A stretch of 64,000 nt of DNA from Elusimicrobiota bacterium (GTDB taxonomy: Bacteria; Elusimicrobiota; Elusimicrobia; JACQPE01): positions 1 to 64,000 of the forward strand of contig JACPAN010000012.1 in NCBI GenBank assembly GCA_016180815.1, written 5' to 3'. Below are positions 51,721 to 60,592 of this stretch, one piece after another (position 1 is the stretch's first letter; the number at the start of each line of letters is the position of its first letter). The notes below the pieces were generated by a model. It was given only the letters and a program-made list of their open reading frames with translations. It ran no database searches and was not told where the DNA came from. The position numbers and the translations under genes are program-made.

Positions 51721-52904
51721 AATTCAAGCTTCCTGACGTCGGCGAGGGCCTTCATGAAGGGGAAATCGTCCAATGGTACGTTAAGGAAGGCGACGCCGTC
51801 CAATCGGAGCAGCATTTAGTCGACGTTTTAACGGACAAAGCCACGGTTGAAATCACCTGCCCTCGGGCCGGAAAAGTTCTCAAAATATTAGCCAAGCCCG
51901 GAGACAAGATCAAAGTCGGCCAGACCATCGTTGTGTTCGGCCAAGAAGGGGAGACTTATCAAGGCGCCGGCAACGGCGTTAAGGATCATGCCACGGCCGC
52001 GCCGGGCCCTGCGGCGGAGCCCTCCCGCGTGATGGCGGGCGTTTCCGGGACCGGTGAAGTGTCGGCCACCCCGGCCGTCAGAAAATTAGCCAAGGACCTG
52101 GGCGTTGATTTGGTGTTGATTCGCGGCACCGGCAGTCAGGGCCGCATCACCGAAGAAGATGTCCGCCAAGCCGCCGGCCCCAAAGTCCAGCCTCAGATGG
52201 CGACAGCCGCTTTCGGCCCTGAAGAGCGCGTGCCTTTTTTGGGCATTCGCCGTAAAACCGCGGAGCGCATGATTCACTCCAAGCGCACGGCCGCGCATGT
52301 GACTCATGTGGATGAAGCGGATATGACCGAACTTGTCGCCTTGAGGGAACAAACCAAGGCGACGGCCGAGCAGCAGGGCGTTAAGCTGACGTATCTTCCC
52401 TACATCGTCAAAGCCGTCGCGGCCGGCCTTAAGGAGTTTCCGTATTTGAACGCATCGCTTGATGAAGCGAAGCAGGAAATCGTTTTGAAGAAATACTATT
52501 CGATCGGCGTGGCCGTTGATACGGAGAAAGGCTTGTTTACGCCGGTGATGAAAGACTGCGACAAAAAAAATGTCATTCAAATCGCCAAAGAGCTCGATGC
52601 GCTGATCAAGAAAGCGAAAGCCGGGCAGCTTGAAGTCTCTGATCTTCAGGGCGGCACGTTTACCATCACCAATGTCGGCCCGATCGGCGGATTAATGGCG
52701 ACCCCCGTCATCAATTATCCCGAAGCCGCTATTTTGGGCGTGATGAAAATGGCCAAGCGTCCCGCGGTTAAGGACGGCCAGATTGCGGTCAGGGACATGA
52801 TGAACCTTTGCTTGTCGTTCGATCATCGTGTTTTAGACGGGGCTGAGGCCGCCCGGTTCATGACGGCGTTGATTAAAAAGCTCGAAGCCCCGGCGTCTCT
52901 TTAA
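51714..52904 (+). CDS. pdhC: Dihydrolipoamide acyltransferase E2 with ATT start
   Basis: The E2 reading frame continues upstream of the first conventional start (GTG 51933) through a complete lipoyl domain: EFKLPDVGEGLHEGEIV and lipoyl Lys42 in TDKATVEI. No ATG, GTG or TTG occurs in frame in this part. ATT at 51714 is placed eight bases after AAGGAG and gives the expected ILEFKLPD N-terminus, so ATT is proposed as the start (396 residues). A peripheral-subunit-binding domain (VSATPAVRKLAKDLGVDL, residues about 105-145) and the acyltransferase core follow, with His371 and Asp375 in DHRVLDG. It overlaps the pdhB stop by seven bases. A sequence error in the window is the alternative explanation. 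Confidence 0.88.
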   Translation: MLEFKLPDVGEGLHEGEIVQWYVKEGDAVQSEQHLVDVLTDKATVEITCPRAGKVLKILAKPGDKIKVGQTIVVFGQEGETYQGAGNGVKDHATAAPGPAAEPSRVMAGVSGTGEVSATPAVRKLAKDLGVDLVLIRGTGSQGRITEEDVRQAAGPKVQPQMATAAFGPEERVPFLGIRRKTAERMIHSKRTAAHVTHVDEADMTELVALREQTKATAEQQGVKLTYLPYIVKAVAAGLKEFPYLNASLDEAKQEIVLKKYYSIGVAVDTEKGLFTPVMKDCDKKNVIQIAKELDALIKKAKAGQLEVSDLQGGTFTITNVGPIGGLMATPVINYPEAAILGVMKMAKRPAVKDGQIAVRDMMNLCLSFDHRVLDGAEAARFMTALIKKLEAPASL

Positions 52905-54323
52905 GTGATTCAAACGGAAGTTTTGGTCATCGGCGCCGGTCCCGGCGGTTATGTGGGCGCGATCAGGCTCGCCCAATTAGGCAAAAAAGTCCTCCTGGCC
53001 GACAAAGACAAGCTCGGCGGGGAGTGCCTGAATTACGGCTGCATTCCCTCAAAAGCCCTGATCGCCGCCGGAAATTTAGTCCATAAAATCAAAAAAGGCA
53101 ATTTTGGGATTGAGACTCAGGGCCTCTCTGTTAATTTGGAGAAACTTCAGGCCTGGAAAGGCAATTTGATCGGCGGTTTAAATCGCGGCATTCAGGGATT
53201 ATTGAAAGGCAACGGCGTTCAACTGTTCATGGGGGAAGCGGTCTTTACCGGTCCTCGTCAAGCGACCGTTACAACAGCCCAGGGGAGCGACAAAATCGCT
53301 TTTGAAAAAGCCGTGATCGCCACAGGGTCGCGCCCAATGGAGATTCCGGGCTTTGCCGTGGACGGCAACCGCGTGATCGGCTCCAAGGAAGCGCTTGAAC
53401 TGAAAGTTTTGCCTAAGAGTCTTGTGGTGATCGGCGGCGGGGTCATCGGTCTTGAAATCGGCACTTATTACGCCAAACTGGGCGTTGCCGTGACCGTGGT
53501 TGAGCTGATGAATCAATTGTTGCCCGGCATTGATCCTGAATTTGTCATTCCCGTGGTCCGGTCGCTGGAGAAATTGGGCGTCAAAACTTATATCGAGACT
53601 CAGGCCGTTGGTTTCCAGGACAAGGGAGCGGAGGCTGCGGTTACGCTTAAAACCACTCATGGCGAGATTGAGCTGATGGCCGAGAAAATTTTGCTTTGCG
53701 TGGGCCGCAAGCCCAATAGCCAAAGCTTGGGGCTTGACGCGGCCGGCGTCAATGTCGATTCCAAGGGATTTATTCAAGTCAATGAGCAGGGTGAAACAAG
53801 CGCGCCGGGCATTTATGCGATCGGGGATGTGACGCCGGGGCCGCTGTTGGCCCATCGCTCTTCAGCCCAGGCTTTGGCCGCGGCTCAAGCGATTGCCGGC
53901 GGCCCGTTTCATTCGATCGGCGCCGTGCCCTGGGCCGTATTCACGGACCCTGAGTTGGCTGTGGTGGGATTGACCGAGCGTCAGGCCAAAGAGCAGGGGC
54001 TTTCTGTTTTGGTCGGCAAGTTTCCATTCGCGGCTTCAGGCCGCGCCCTGGCCGCGGGCGAACCGGATGGCTTCGTTAAAGTCGTGGCCGACAAGAACAG
54101 CAAAAAGGTTCTAGGGGCGGGCATCGTCGGTCCCGAAGCCTCGGATTTAATCAGCGAGGCGGCCTTGGCCGTGCGTTTGGGGGCTACGCTTGACGATGTG
54201 GCTTCAACCATTCATCCTCACCCGACGCTGCCGGAAGCCTTCCATGAAGCCTGCGAAGCGGCCTTGGGCCAAGCCATCCATATTCTGCCGCCGCGCCCAC
54301 AGCCGCAAACCATTCAATCATAA
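52905..54323 (+). CDS. lpdA: Dihydrolipoyl dehydrogenase (E3)
   Basis: This 472-residue flavoenzyme reoxidises the lipoyl arm of E2 and GcvH. GTG follows the pdhC stop directly. FAD motif VIGAGPGGYVGAIRLAQLG, redox disulfide Cys41/Cys46 in GGECLNYGCIPSKAL, NAD motif VIGGGVIGLEIGTYYAKLG and the catalytic HPHPTLPEAFHEA are complete. It ends the lipA-pdhA-pdhB-pdhC-lpdA operon. No other E3 gene is visible, so it may also serve the glycine cleavage system. Confidence 0.96.
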   Translation: MIQTEVLVIGAGPGGYVGAIRLAQLGKKVLLADKDKLGGECLNYGCIPSKALIAAGNLVHKIKKGNFGIETQGLSVNLEKLQAWKGNLIGGLNRGIQGLLKGNGVQLFMGEAVFTGPRQATVTTAQGSDKIAFEKAVIATGSRPMEIPGFAVDGNRVIGSKEALELKVLPKSLVVIGGGVIGLEIGTYYAKLGVAVTVVELMNQLLPGIDPEFVIPVVRSLEKLGVKTYIETQAVGFQDKGAEAAVTLKTTHGEIELMAEKILLCVGRKPNSQSLGLDAAGVNVDSKGFIQVNEQGETSAPGIYAIGDVTPGPLLAHRSSAQALAAAQAIAGGPFHSIGAVPWAVFTDPELAVVGLTERQAKEQGLSVLVGKFPFAASGRALAAGEPDGFVKVVADKNSKKVLGAGIVGPEASDLISEAALAVRLGATLDDVASTIHPHPTLPEAFHEACEAALGQAIHILPPRPQPQTIQS

Positions 54324-54343
54324 CAGGCATAAAAGGAGGAAAC

Positions 54344-54778
54344 ATGTGTTCTAAAGATTGCAAGAAATACGGGATCGCGGCCGGAACTTCGGTGGTTTTG
54401 GTGACGGCGATGGAGTTTGTTGTTCATCATCTCATTCTGAGTCCGACTTATCAGAAACCTGAATTCGCTTCGATTTGGAATACGCCGGAAACAATGAATT
54501 CGCGGATGCCGGCCATGCTCTTGGCTCATGCCTTGTTCGGCCTGGTCTTCGCCTGGATTTATACCAAGGGATACGAGGAGGCCAAACCTCCCTTGCCGCA
54601 AGGTTTGCGCTATGGGCTGATGGCCGGACTTTTAACCGGCGTTCATTCGGCCCTGATTAATTATTTTGTTTATCCTGTTTCTTGCGGATTAGCCTGTTCC
54701 TGGGCTGCGGCGGCCGTTGTTGAATGCTTGATCCTGGGCGCCGTTGTTTCTTTCATTTATCGCCCTCATTCGCATTGA
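54344..54778 (+). CDS. Small four-helix membrane protein
   Basis: This 144-residue protein has about four transmembrane helices (residues 10-34, 58-76, 86-106 and 112-136) and a short cysteine-containing N-terminus (MCSKDCKKYG). The ribosome site AAAAGGAGG is strong. HALFGLVFAWIYTKGYE resembles uncharacterised bacterial membrane proteins of the DUF1761-like kind, but no firm family is claimed. It starts 20 bases after lpdA and its stop overlaps the next gene (TGATG). Confidence 0.7.
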   Translation: MCSKDCKKYGIAAGTSVVLVTAMEFVVHHLILSPTYQKPEFASIWNTPETMNSRMPAMLLAHALFGLVFAWIYTKGYEEAKPPLPQGLRYGLMAGLLTGVHSALINYFVYPVSCGLACSWAAAAVVECLILGAVVSFIYRPHSH

Positions 54779-55491
54779 TGAAACGCCGGGCCGTCTCGTT
54801 ATTATTTTTGCTGATGGCGGCTTGGCCGTGTTTAGCCTGCAAAAAAGAGACGATTCAAACTGCAGCCGGACCTATCGAGACCGCGGTCAGCCGACCTAAA
54901 GGCAAAGGCCCCTTTCCTTTATTGGTGATTGCTCCGGCTAAGCAATACACCATGGAAGGAAAAATTTTCGAAGAGCTGGCTCATGGGGCGGCCGGTCTGG
55001 GTTATTACGTTGTCCGGTTTAATTGGGGGTATATTCCCAAAAAGTCGGAGCCATCCGCCGATTTATCGGCCGAGGCCAAAGAACTCGATGCTGTGATCGA
55101 GCATTTCCGCAAGGAATCCAAGGTTGACGCCGGCCGTGTTGTCTTAGCCGCGAAAAGTTTTGGGACTAAGGTCGCCATGCTGGGTCCCGAACAAAAGGCC
55201 AGGGCCTTGCTGCTGTTGACGCCCAATTGCGACGCCGAGCGGACGTTCCGTAAAACTTACCAGCCCGTTTTTGCTTCAACGAAAAAGGCGCATGTTGTTA
55301 TTTCCGTCAATGATCCCTATTGTGATATCAATCAAATTCATGAAGCGCTCAAGGATTTGGGCTCTCGCGTGACCGTACATACGTTATTCGGGGATCATAA
55401 TTTCGTTTTGAAAAGCGCGGCTTCCGATATCAATGAAAAAGCGGCTATTCAAAGCAGCTTAAACTGGCTGCGCCAAGTTCAAGATAACTGA
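54778..55491 (+). CDS. Exported alpha/beta hydrolase (KANL3/Tex30-like)
   Basis: The start at ATG 54778 overlaps the previous stop; the longer frame lies inside that gene. The 237-residue product has a signal peptide ending near PCLAC, possibly a lipoprotein signal (LACK). Nucleophile elbow AAKSFGTKVA (Ser), acidic NDPYCD and His in FGDHNFVLK give a plausible catalytic triad. The G-K-S-x-G-like elbow and lack of a large lid resemble KANL3/Tex30 hydrolases. Substrate unknown. Confidence 0.72.
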   Translation: MKRRAVSLLFLLMAAWPCLACKKETIQTAAGPIETAVSRPKGKGPFPLLVIAPAKQYTMEGKIFEELAHGAAGLGYYVVRFNWGYIPKKSEPSADLSAEAKELDAVIEHFRKESKVDAGRVVLAAKSFGTKVAMLGPEQKARALLLLTPNCDAERTFRKTYQPVFASTKKAHVVISVNDPYCDINQIHEALKDLGSRVTVHTLFGDHNFVLKSAASDINEKAAIQSSLNWLRQVQDN

Positions 55492-55529
55492 GAAAGCGGT
55501 TGATGCCGACTTGAGAGGGAAGGATTAAT

Positions 55530-56978
55530 ATGATTTTTGATCTTAGCGATAAGAAATATTTGACGCTGGTTTTGTTGCCAATTTTTTTGATTATTTTTGG
55601 CTTATCGTTGGATATTTATGGCCTTCGAGACTGCGAGTCTATTGAGCAGGAGCTTAATGCTGTAGAGTCGGCTCTTAGCGACCAGCAAACTTTTTTAATC
55701 GATCCGGAAATTAAAAATAAAGGTCCTATCCGAACGGAAATTCGAAAACTGGAAAATCGGAGGAATCGTCTCAAAAAAGAGCTTGCCGATTGCCTTGACA
55801 GCGTATCCAGCATCAAAATCGTCGGCGTCGAATTTAATCAGGCAATTCAGTATTTTCAATCCCAACTTCTTCCCATCCCCGGCTCTCCGGAGGCTGGCCC
55901 AAAGCCTGACAATTCCGTCCCTCTCATAGCAGGAAAACCGACCGGCATTCGAGTTTATATCAATACACCCCAGTCTTTGATAAACGAGTCAGCGCCTGTT
56001 TTTATTAGCGGGAAACTGCTGGTTCGCCTTCGTTCGCCGCGGGGATTAGTTGAGGAACACATGATCGAGTCTCGCAATCGGGCCCTTGCGCTGGCGGCGA
56101 ACCAGATTGATCGCGGTCGCATTGCACACACGCTTAATTTTACGATTCCATCACAGTGGAGCCGCGGTAAAATGGAGATTCAAATCAGTGCTTTCTTAAA
56201 ACGGACCGCAGATCAAGCGATTGTTTCTTCGGATGCCCTCTTGCGGTCTATCGAGTTTGAGGCGATTCATAAAGTGGACGTCGTCGAACTTAGGGTTCAG
56301 CTCGTGAACGCGCAGGGCAATGTGGTGACTCCGGCAGTGCCTGAAGGTACTATAAGGACATCCTTGAATGCGCTTGCCGCAAGATTGATGCCGGTGGCCG
56401 GTTTTAATATCAGTTCGTTGGTTTTCAGCTCTACGCAAGCGTCAGCCGCAGGATTCATTGATTTCGAAGAGCACCGCTATCGCCCCTTGGTTGGAGACGC
56501 TGTCGTCGTAGCCGTTCTTCCCAATAGCGCCAGGGAAGTAGGATGCGGTAGACCATTGCGCCGAGCCGCGGCCGTGTATTTTGGCACCAGTGATTCGACT
56601 AATGTCGCCGAGGAATTTGGCCATGCTGTTTGCGGGCTCAGGCATCCGGGAGGCATCCGCTATCCCAGATATCAGACCAACTATGCGCCGGCTTTGACGA
56701 GCGATGGGCAGTTGCCTGAAAGGGTGATCGGCGAGTTTGGTTATGACCCCATATCTGAGACAATTTTTTGGCCCAATGCCAAGGATTTTATGAATGGCCA
56801 GCGATCTTTTTCTGGTTCTAGCGGCGCATGGATTTCTCCATTTCATTACGGTATTCTTTTAGACTGCTTTAGAAACCAAGAATGGCGCTGGCCATGCAAT
56901 AGCCGCACCAATGAGCGTTGCACTGATCTTATCGAGCTTAATCCGCATGAGAACCCACGACCTGGGATATGTGACTAA
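55530..56978 (+). CDS. Membrane-anchored protein with degenerate metzincin-like motif
   Basis: This 482-residue protein has GGAAGGA ribosome site, an N-terminal membrane helix (residues 9-31, LTLVLLPIFLIIFGLSLDIY) and a coiled coil (36-85). A long extracytoplasmic part follows. Residues around 360-371 read EEFGHAVCGLRH, close to the zinc motif HExxHxxGxxH. However, the first His is replaced by Glu and there is one extra residue before the Gly, so hydrolase activity is doubtful. Several cysteines lie near the C-terminus. Codon and base use look more AT-rich than neighbours. No family is recognised. Confidence 0.68.
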   Translation: MIFDLSDKKYLTLVLLPIFLIIFGLSLDIYGLRDCESIEQELNAVESALSDQQTFLIDPEIKNKGPIRTEIRKLENRRNRLKKELADCLDSVSSIKIVGVEFNQAIQYFQSQLLPIPGSPEAGPKPDNSVPLIAGKPTGIRVYINTPQSLINESAPVFISGKLLVRLRSPRGLVEEHMIESRNRALALAANQIDRGRIAHTLNFTIPSQWSRGKMEIQISAFLKRTADQAIVSSDALLRSIEFEAIHKVDVVELRVQLVNAQGNVVTPAVPEGTIRTSLNALAARLMPVAGFNISSLVFSSTQASAAGFIDFEEHRYRPLVGDAVVVAVLPNSAREVGCGRPLRRAAAVYFGTSDSTNVAEEFGHAVCGLRHPGGIRYPRYQTNYAPALTSDGQLPERVIGEFGYDPISETIFWPNAKDFMNGQRSFSGSSGAWISPFHYGILLDCFRNQEWRWPCNSRTNERCTDLIELNPHENPRPGICD

Positions 56979-56984
56979 AATAGA

Positions 56985-57242
56985 GTGGACACATTGACTT
57001 GGCTCGGATTGACTGCGGCCGCTTGCACGACAAGCTCCTATGTCCCCCAGGTTCTCAAAAGCTGGCGCAGCAGGAAGGTCAAAGACTTGTCTTTGGGGAT
57101 GTACTCTTTGTTGACCTTCGGCATCGCGCTTTGGCTGATTTATGGCTTCCTAAAAAAAGACACGGCTTTGATCGCGGCTAATTCCATCAGTCTTTTGCTT
57201 TCTTCTTCGGTTCTCTATTTAAAAATCAGAACCCCCCAGTGA
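56985..57242 (+). CDS. SemiSWEET-type PQ-loop transporter
   Basis: This 85-residue protein of three transmembrane helices contains the PQ-loop motif SSYVPQVLKSWRSRKVKDLS and the sequence GIALWLIYGFLKKD, both typical of bacterial SemiSWEET sugar uniporters, which work as dimers. The start is GTG 56985 with little ribosome site. It overlaps the following EamA gene by GTGA. Confidence 0.88.
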   Translation: MDTLTWLGLTAAACTTSSYVPQVLKSWRSRKVKDLSLGMYSLLTFGIALWLIYGFLKKDTALIAANSISLLLSSSVLYLKIRTPQ

Positions 57243-58156
57243 TCACTCGCCGGGCCTTGTTTCTGCTTGTTTCCGCCAATGTGCTTGGGGGTTCGGCCTA
57301 TGCTTTTGCGGGTTACGCCCTAAAAGCTTTTTCACCCCTTGAGCTTGTTTTTTGGCGGACTCTGCTCGCGTCTGTTCTGTTTCTGCCGTTTTTGTTCCTT
57401 GCCCGGCCTCTGAAGTTTACGCGCGAAGAATGGGCTCGGATGGCGTTTGTGGGCGTTTTCGGGTACGCCGCTCCCTTATTAATCGGCAATATCGGCCAAA
57501 AACTCTCCTCTGCGACCAATGCTTCTTTATTAATCGGGACCGAACCCGTGGCCATTGTTTTGCTTTCAGCCGTATTTTTGCGCGAGCCGTTGACCCTGTT
57601 GAAAATAATCGCCATCGCCGGCGGCGTGACCGGGGCCGCGTTCATTGTCTGCCAGGGCATTCCCTTCGTCAACGTGTCCATCGCGCCTCATTGGCGCGGA
57701 GATTTGCTGCTTTTGCTCCATGGCATTCTTTGGGCGCTTTATTCCATTGTCGGAAAACCGGTATTGCGCCGGGTTGATCCGATGATTTTTACGGCGATCA
57801 CCACGCTTTTCGGTCTGGCGGCGATGAGCTTGATGCTGTTGCCGACCATGGGAGCGCCTCGCGTCGGTTCTTCCTCCTTTATTGCCGTCGCCAGCCTGGT
57901 TTATTTGGGGCTGGGGGTGAGCTTTCTGGGGACCATCGTATGGAACAAGGGTCTTGAGCTTGTCCCCGCTTCTCTGCTCGCCAATTTTATTTTTCTTCAG
58001 CCTTTGGTCGGCGTGATCCTGGGCGTCGGGCTTCATCGGGATCGTTTTACACTTTGGAGCGCGGCCGGCGGGGTTTTAATTCTGGCGGGCGTGTATTTTG
58101 CGGCCAAAAACAGCGAATCTTCACGCTCCCTTGATTTGAACTCATCCGGCTGTTAA
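57239..58156 (+). CDS. EamA/DMT-superfamily permease
   Basis: This 305-residue protein has ten transmembrane helices in two EamA repeats (residues about 5-140 and 155-293). Typical features are the ALKAFSPLELVFWRTLLAS first repeat and KVFLREPLTLL-like ends (SAVFLREPLTLLKI, LHRDRFTLWSAAGGVLILAG). It exports or imports small metabolites, with substrate unknown. GTG start overlaps the SemiSWEET stop. Confidence 0.88.
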   Translation: MITRRALFLLVSANVLGGSAYAFAGYALKAFSPLELVFWRTLLASVLFLPFLFLARPLKFTREEWARMAFVGVFGYAAPLLIGNIGQKLSSATNASLLIGTEPVAIVLLSAVFLREPLTLLKIIAIAGGVTGAAFIVCQGIPFVNVSIAPHWRGDLLLLLHGILWALYSIVGKPVLRRVDPMIFTAITTLFGLAAMSLMLLPTMGAPRVGSSSFIAVASLVYLGLGVSFLGTIVWNKGLELVPASLLANFIFLQPLVGVILGVGLHRDRFTLWSAAGGVLILAGVYFAAKNSESSRSLDLNSSGC

Positions 58157-58165
58157 GCTTGACTC

Positions 58166-59380
58166 ATGAAGCGAATATTTTTGTGCGCGGCGGTTTTTTT
58201 GTTGGCCGGGGGGATTTGGGCCGACCCCGGCGGAAAAGGCAAGGGGAAGGGAAAAGGCAAAGTCCCTGAGAGCAGGGAAGAGAGGCCGGAGCGTATCCCC
58301 GCCTGCGGTTCCGGGCCAGAACTGACTCAATCCCCGTTGGCCATGGGCGATTTTCTAGGCTTGGTTCCCTTGGGCAATCTCAATCCAACGGGCCATGTTT
58401 TTCCCACGGACCATATGTATTTTTATATTCGCCGTTCGGGTAGCGATCCGGCGACCGTGCCTGTGGTGGCTCCCAGTGACGGCTGGATCACCCAAGTGGC
58501 GGCTTCGGAACATGTGGGCGCGGGTTTTACGGATTATCAAATCGCCATCTCACCTTGCCGGGAATTTAAATATTACTTTGGGCACGTTTCCAATATTCCG
58601 CCGAAACTCCTTCATCGTATCGGCGACTTCGCGGCTGCGGATTGCCATAGCTATTCCACCGGAGGCGAGACTTTCAATTATTGCCGCAAAGAAGTGCGGG
58701 TCAGGATCAGGGCCGGGCAGCGTCTGGGCACGGCCGGACGGCCGGGGCAGAATGCTTTGGATATGGGCGCTTTTGATTTTCGGGTGCCGGCTTTGCCGTA
58801 TGCCAATACCGCGCGCGTTTGTCCTTCCGGCGTTCCGGCAGGCGCTTGCGAGGCGCTGCAAGTCGTTTGTCCCGTCGATTATTTTTCATCCGGAGTGGCC
58901 GATGCCTTGGAAGCGCGCTTGGGCACTTGGGACGGGTCCCTTTTGAGAACCGTTGATCCGCTTTGCGGCGAGGTTGAGCAGGATGAGCCTGATAAAGCTC
59001 AGGGCAAATGGTACGTTTCAGGCACCACGGAAATGTATCCCGAGGATCCGCATTTGGCTTTGGTTCACGACAATGTCGAACCTGAGAAAGGGGCTTTTTC
59101 CGTAGGCAATTCCCTGGCGCCGGGTCTTTCTTCCGGCGTTTATTTTTTTACGCCCACGCACAGCGGCTTGGTTAATCGCGATTTTGATGAGGTTTTATCG
59201 GACGGCGATATCTATTGTTACGATTCTTTTTCTCTTCGTTACGGCGGCCCGGCTCCGGCCATGTCCGTCATCATTCAAATGACCTCGGATACCACGCTGC
59301 AAATTGAAAAGCAAAGCGCCGCGACTTGCGGCTCAGGGCCATGGTCGTTCACCTCGGCCGCGCGCGAATTTGAACGCTGA
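58166..59380 (+). CDS. Secreted protein with M23-like fold and GK-repeat linker
   Basis: This 404-residue protein begins with a signal peptide ending at GGIWA. A basic linker GGKGKGKGKGK follows. The middle part (GHVFPTDHMYFYI, PVVAPSDGWITQVA, EFKYYFGHVSNIP, AGQRLGTAGRPG) has the order of a lysostaphin-type M23 beta-barrel, with histidine in the FGH position and HxxPTDH near the front. The usual HxxxD zinc pattern is not exact, so it may be an inactive wall-binding relative. Ten or so cysteines suggest disulfides. It converges with an epimerase gene three bases away. Confidence 0.65.
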   Translation: MKRIFLCAAVFLLAGGIWADPGGKGKGKGKGKVPESREERPERIPACGSGPELTQSPLAMGDFLGLVPLGNLNPTGHVFPTDHMYFYIRRSGSDPATVPVVAPSDGWITQVAASEHVGAGFTDYQIAISPCREFKYYFGHVSNIPPKLLHRIGDFAAADCHSYSTGGETFNYCRKEVRVRIRAGQRLGTAGRPGQNALDMGAFDFRVPALPYANTARVCPSGVPAGACEALQVVCPVDYFSSGVADALEARLGTWDGSLLRTVDPLCGEVEQDEPDKAQGKWYVSGTTEMYPEDPHLALVHDNVEPEKGAFSVGNSLAPGLSSGVYFFTPTHSGLVNRDFDEVLSDGDIYCYDSFSLRYGGPAPAMSVIIQMTSDTTLQIEKQSAATCGSGPWSFTSAAREFER

Positions 59381-59383
59381 TTT

Positions 59384-60478
59384 TTAAGCCTTGGCCAGGC
59401 GGCCCGGCTCGTCTTTGCGGGTCAGCCAATAACGATAAAGGGTTTCCAGGTAATTCTTCAGCGGCGGGCAGGCGACCCCGCTTCCATTGAGCATGGACAA
59501 CGTTTGGGCGCAATCATATTTGGCCTTGTGATTGAAATAAGTCACCATTTGCTTGGGCGCGCCCAGCCATGTTTTGACCGGTCCGATGATCATGGCTTCG
59601 AAGAGTTTGGCCGGGATGGAGAAGGGCAGGGGCGGTCTTCCGGTGATCCAAAGGCAGAGCTGACTGTAAATATCGCGGGCCAGCATGGGCTTGGGGTCTA
59701 CGATTTGGAAGGCGCCGCCGATGGCCTCTTTTTTGCGCGCCAAAGCCATGGTGGCATCCACGAGATAATCCACCGGAGCCAGATTGACCTCGGCGTCCGA
59801 AGGCCCGACCAGCGGAAGCCCGCCGGGCAGCCATTTTAATTTCCAAATCATGCGCATGCCGAAATAAGGCCCGTCGAATTTATCCGTTTCTCCCGTCTTG
59901 GAATCGCCGACAACGATTGCGGGACGGATAATGACCGCAGCCAAACCGTCGGCCATGGCTTTGCGAATTTCGATCTCAGCCAGGAACTTGGTGGATTCGT
60001 AGTTATTTTTAAAGCCCTGCCCCATATCAAGCTCGTCTTCTTTGATTAAGCCTAAACGGTCGCCGGCCACGTAGCAAGTGGAGTAATAAACCAGTTTTTC
60101 AAAATTCTTGGCGGCCCCACAAAAGGCCAGAATATTTTTCGTGCCTTTGACATTAACCTTATGCGCGAACTCGTAAGGAACGGCCAAATCGTAAATCGCG
60201 GCCAGATGCCAGACTTCGGTCGCGGAGGCGGCCAGGCGCTCGTAAACCTCGGGGGTTAAGCCTAATTTCTGGTCCGTGATATCGCCGGCCACAGCCGTGG
60301 CTTTGAGCCCGGAACGCCCTTGTCGGAGCTTATCCAAGTCCGCATTAGCCTGGTCCAAAAATTTTGGCTGGACCAGGCAGGTGACTTGGGGCGCATTTCC
60401 TTCGTTCAGCAGTCGCGCAATCAATCGCCGGCCGATAAAGCCGGGGAACCCCGTAAACACAATGTGGCGCTGGCTCAT
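59384..60478 (-). CDS. NAD(P)-dependent extended SDR (thioester-reductase-like)
   Basis: This 364-residue cytosolic protein has an N-terminal Rossmann motif VFTGFPGFIGRRL (G-x-x-G-x-x-G type). It also has GDITDQKLGL, VWHLAAIYDL, serine in YYSTCYVAGD and the catalytic YxxxK in NNYESTKFLAE. The downstream region (VRPAIVVGDSKTGETDKFDG) matches the NAD_binding_4 branch that includes fatty acyl-CoA and carboxylic acid reductase domains. The substrate is likely an acyl or sugar compound, not resolved. A hydrophobic stretch near the C-terminus (PFSIPAKLFEAMIIGP) may touch membranes. Confidence 0.85.
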   Translation of the reverse strand: MSQRHIVFTGFPGFIGRRLIARLLNEGNAPQVTCLVQPKFLDQANADLDKLRQGRSGLKATAVAGDITDQKLGLTPEVYERLAASATEVWHLAAIYDLAVPYEFAHKVNVKGTKNILAFCGAAKNFEKLVYYSTCYVAGDRLGLIKEDELDMGQGFKNNYESTKFLAEIEIRKAMADGLAAVIIRPAIVVGDSKTGETDKFDGPYFGMRMIWKLKWLPGGLPLVGPSDAEVNLAPVDYLVDATMALARKKEAIGGAFQIVDPKPMLARDIYSQLCLWITGRPPLPFSIPAKLFEAMIIGPVKTWLGAPKQMVTYFNHKAKYDCAQTLSMLNGSGVACPPLKNYLETLYRYWLTRKDEPGRLAKA

Positions 60479-60592
60479 CGGGTCTAGTTAATCAAATCCT
60501 GCGGTTGATGAAAATGACCCCCTTGAATTCGCGGTGATTTGCTGTTAATCATTAACAGGGGAAGAAATTTAGGTTGGGCGCGGAGTAATGAC

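Noticed and set aside
51711-51725. Ribosomal frameshift joining pdhB and pdhC
   Set aside because: The sequence at the pdhB stop is not a standard slippery heptamer, while a good Shine-Dalgarno is correctly spaced for an ATT start.
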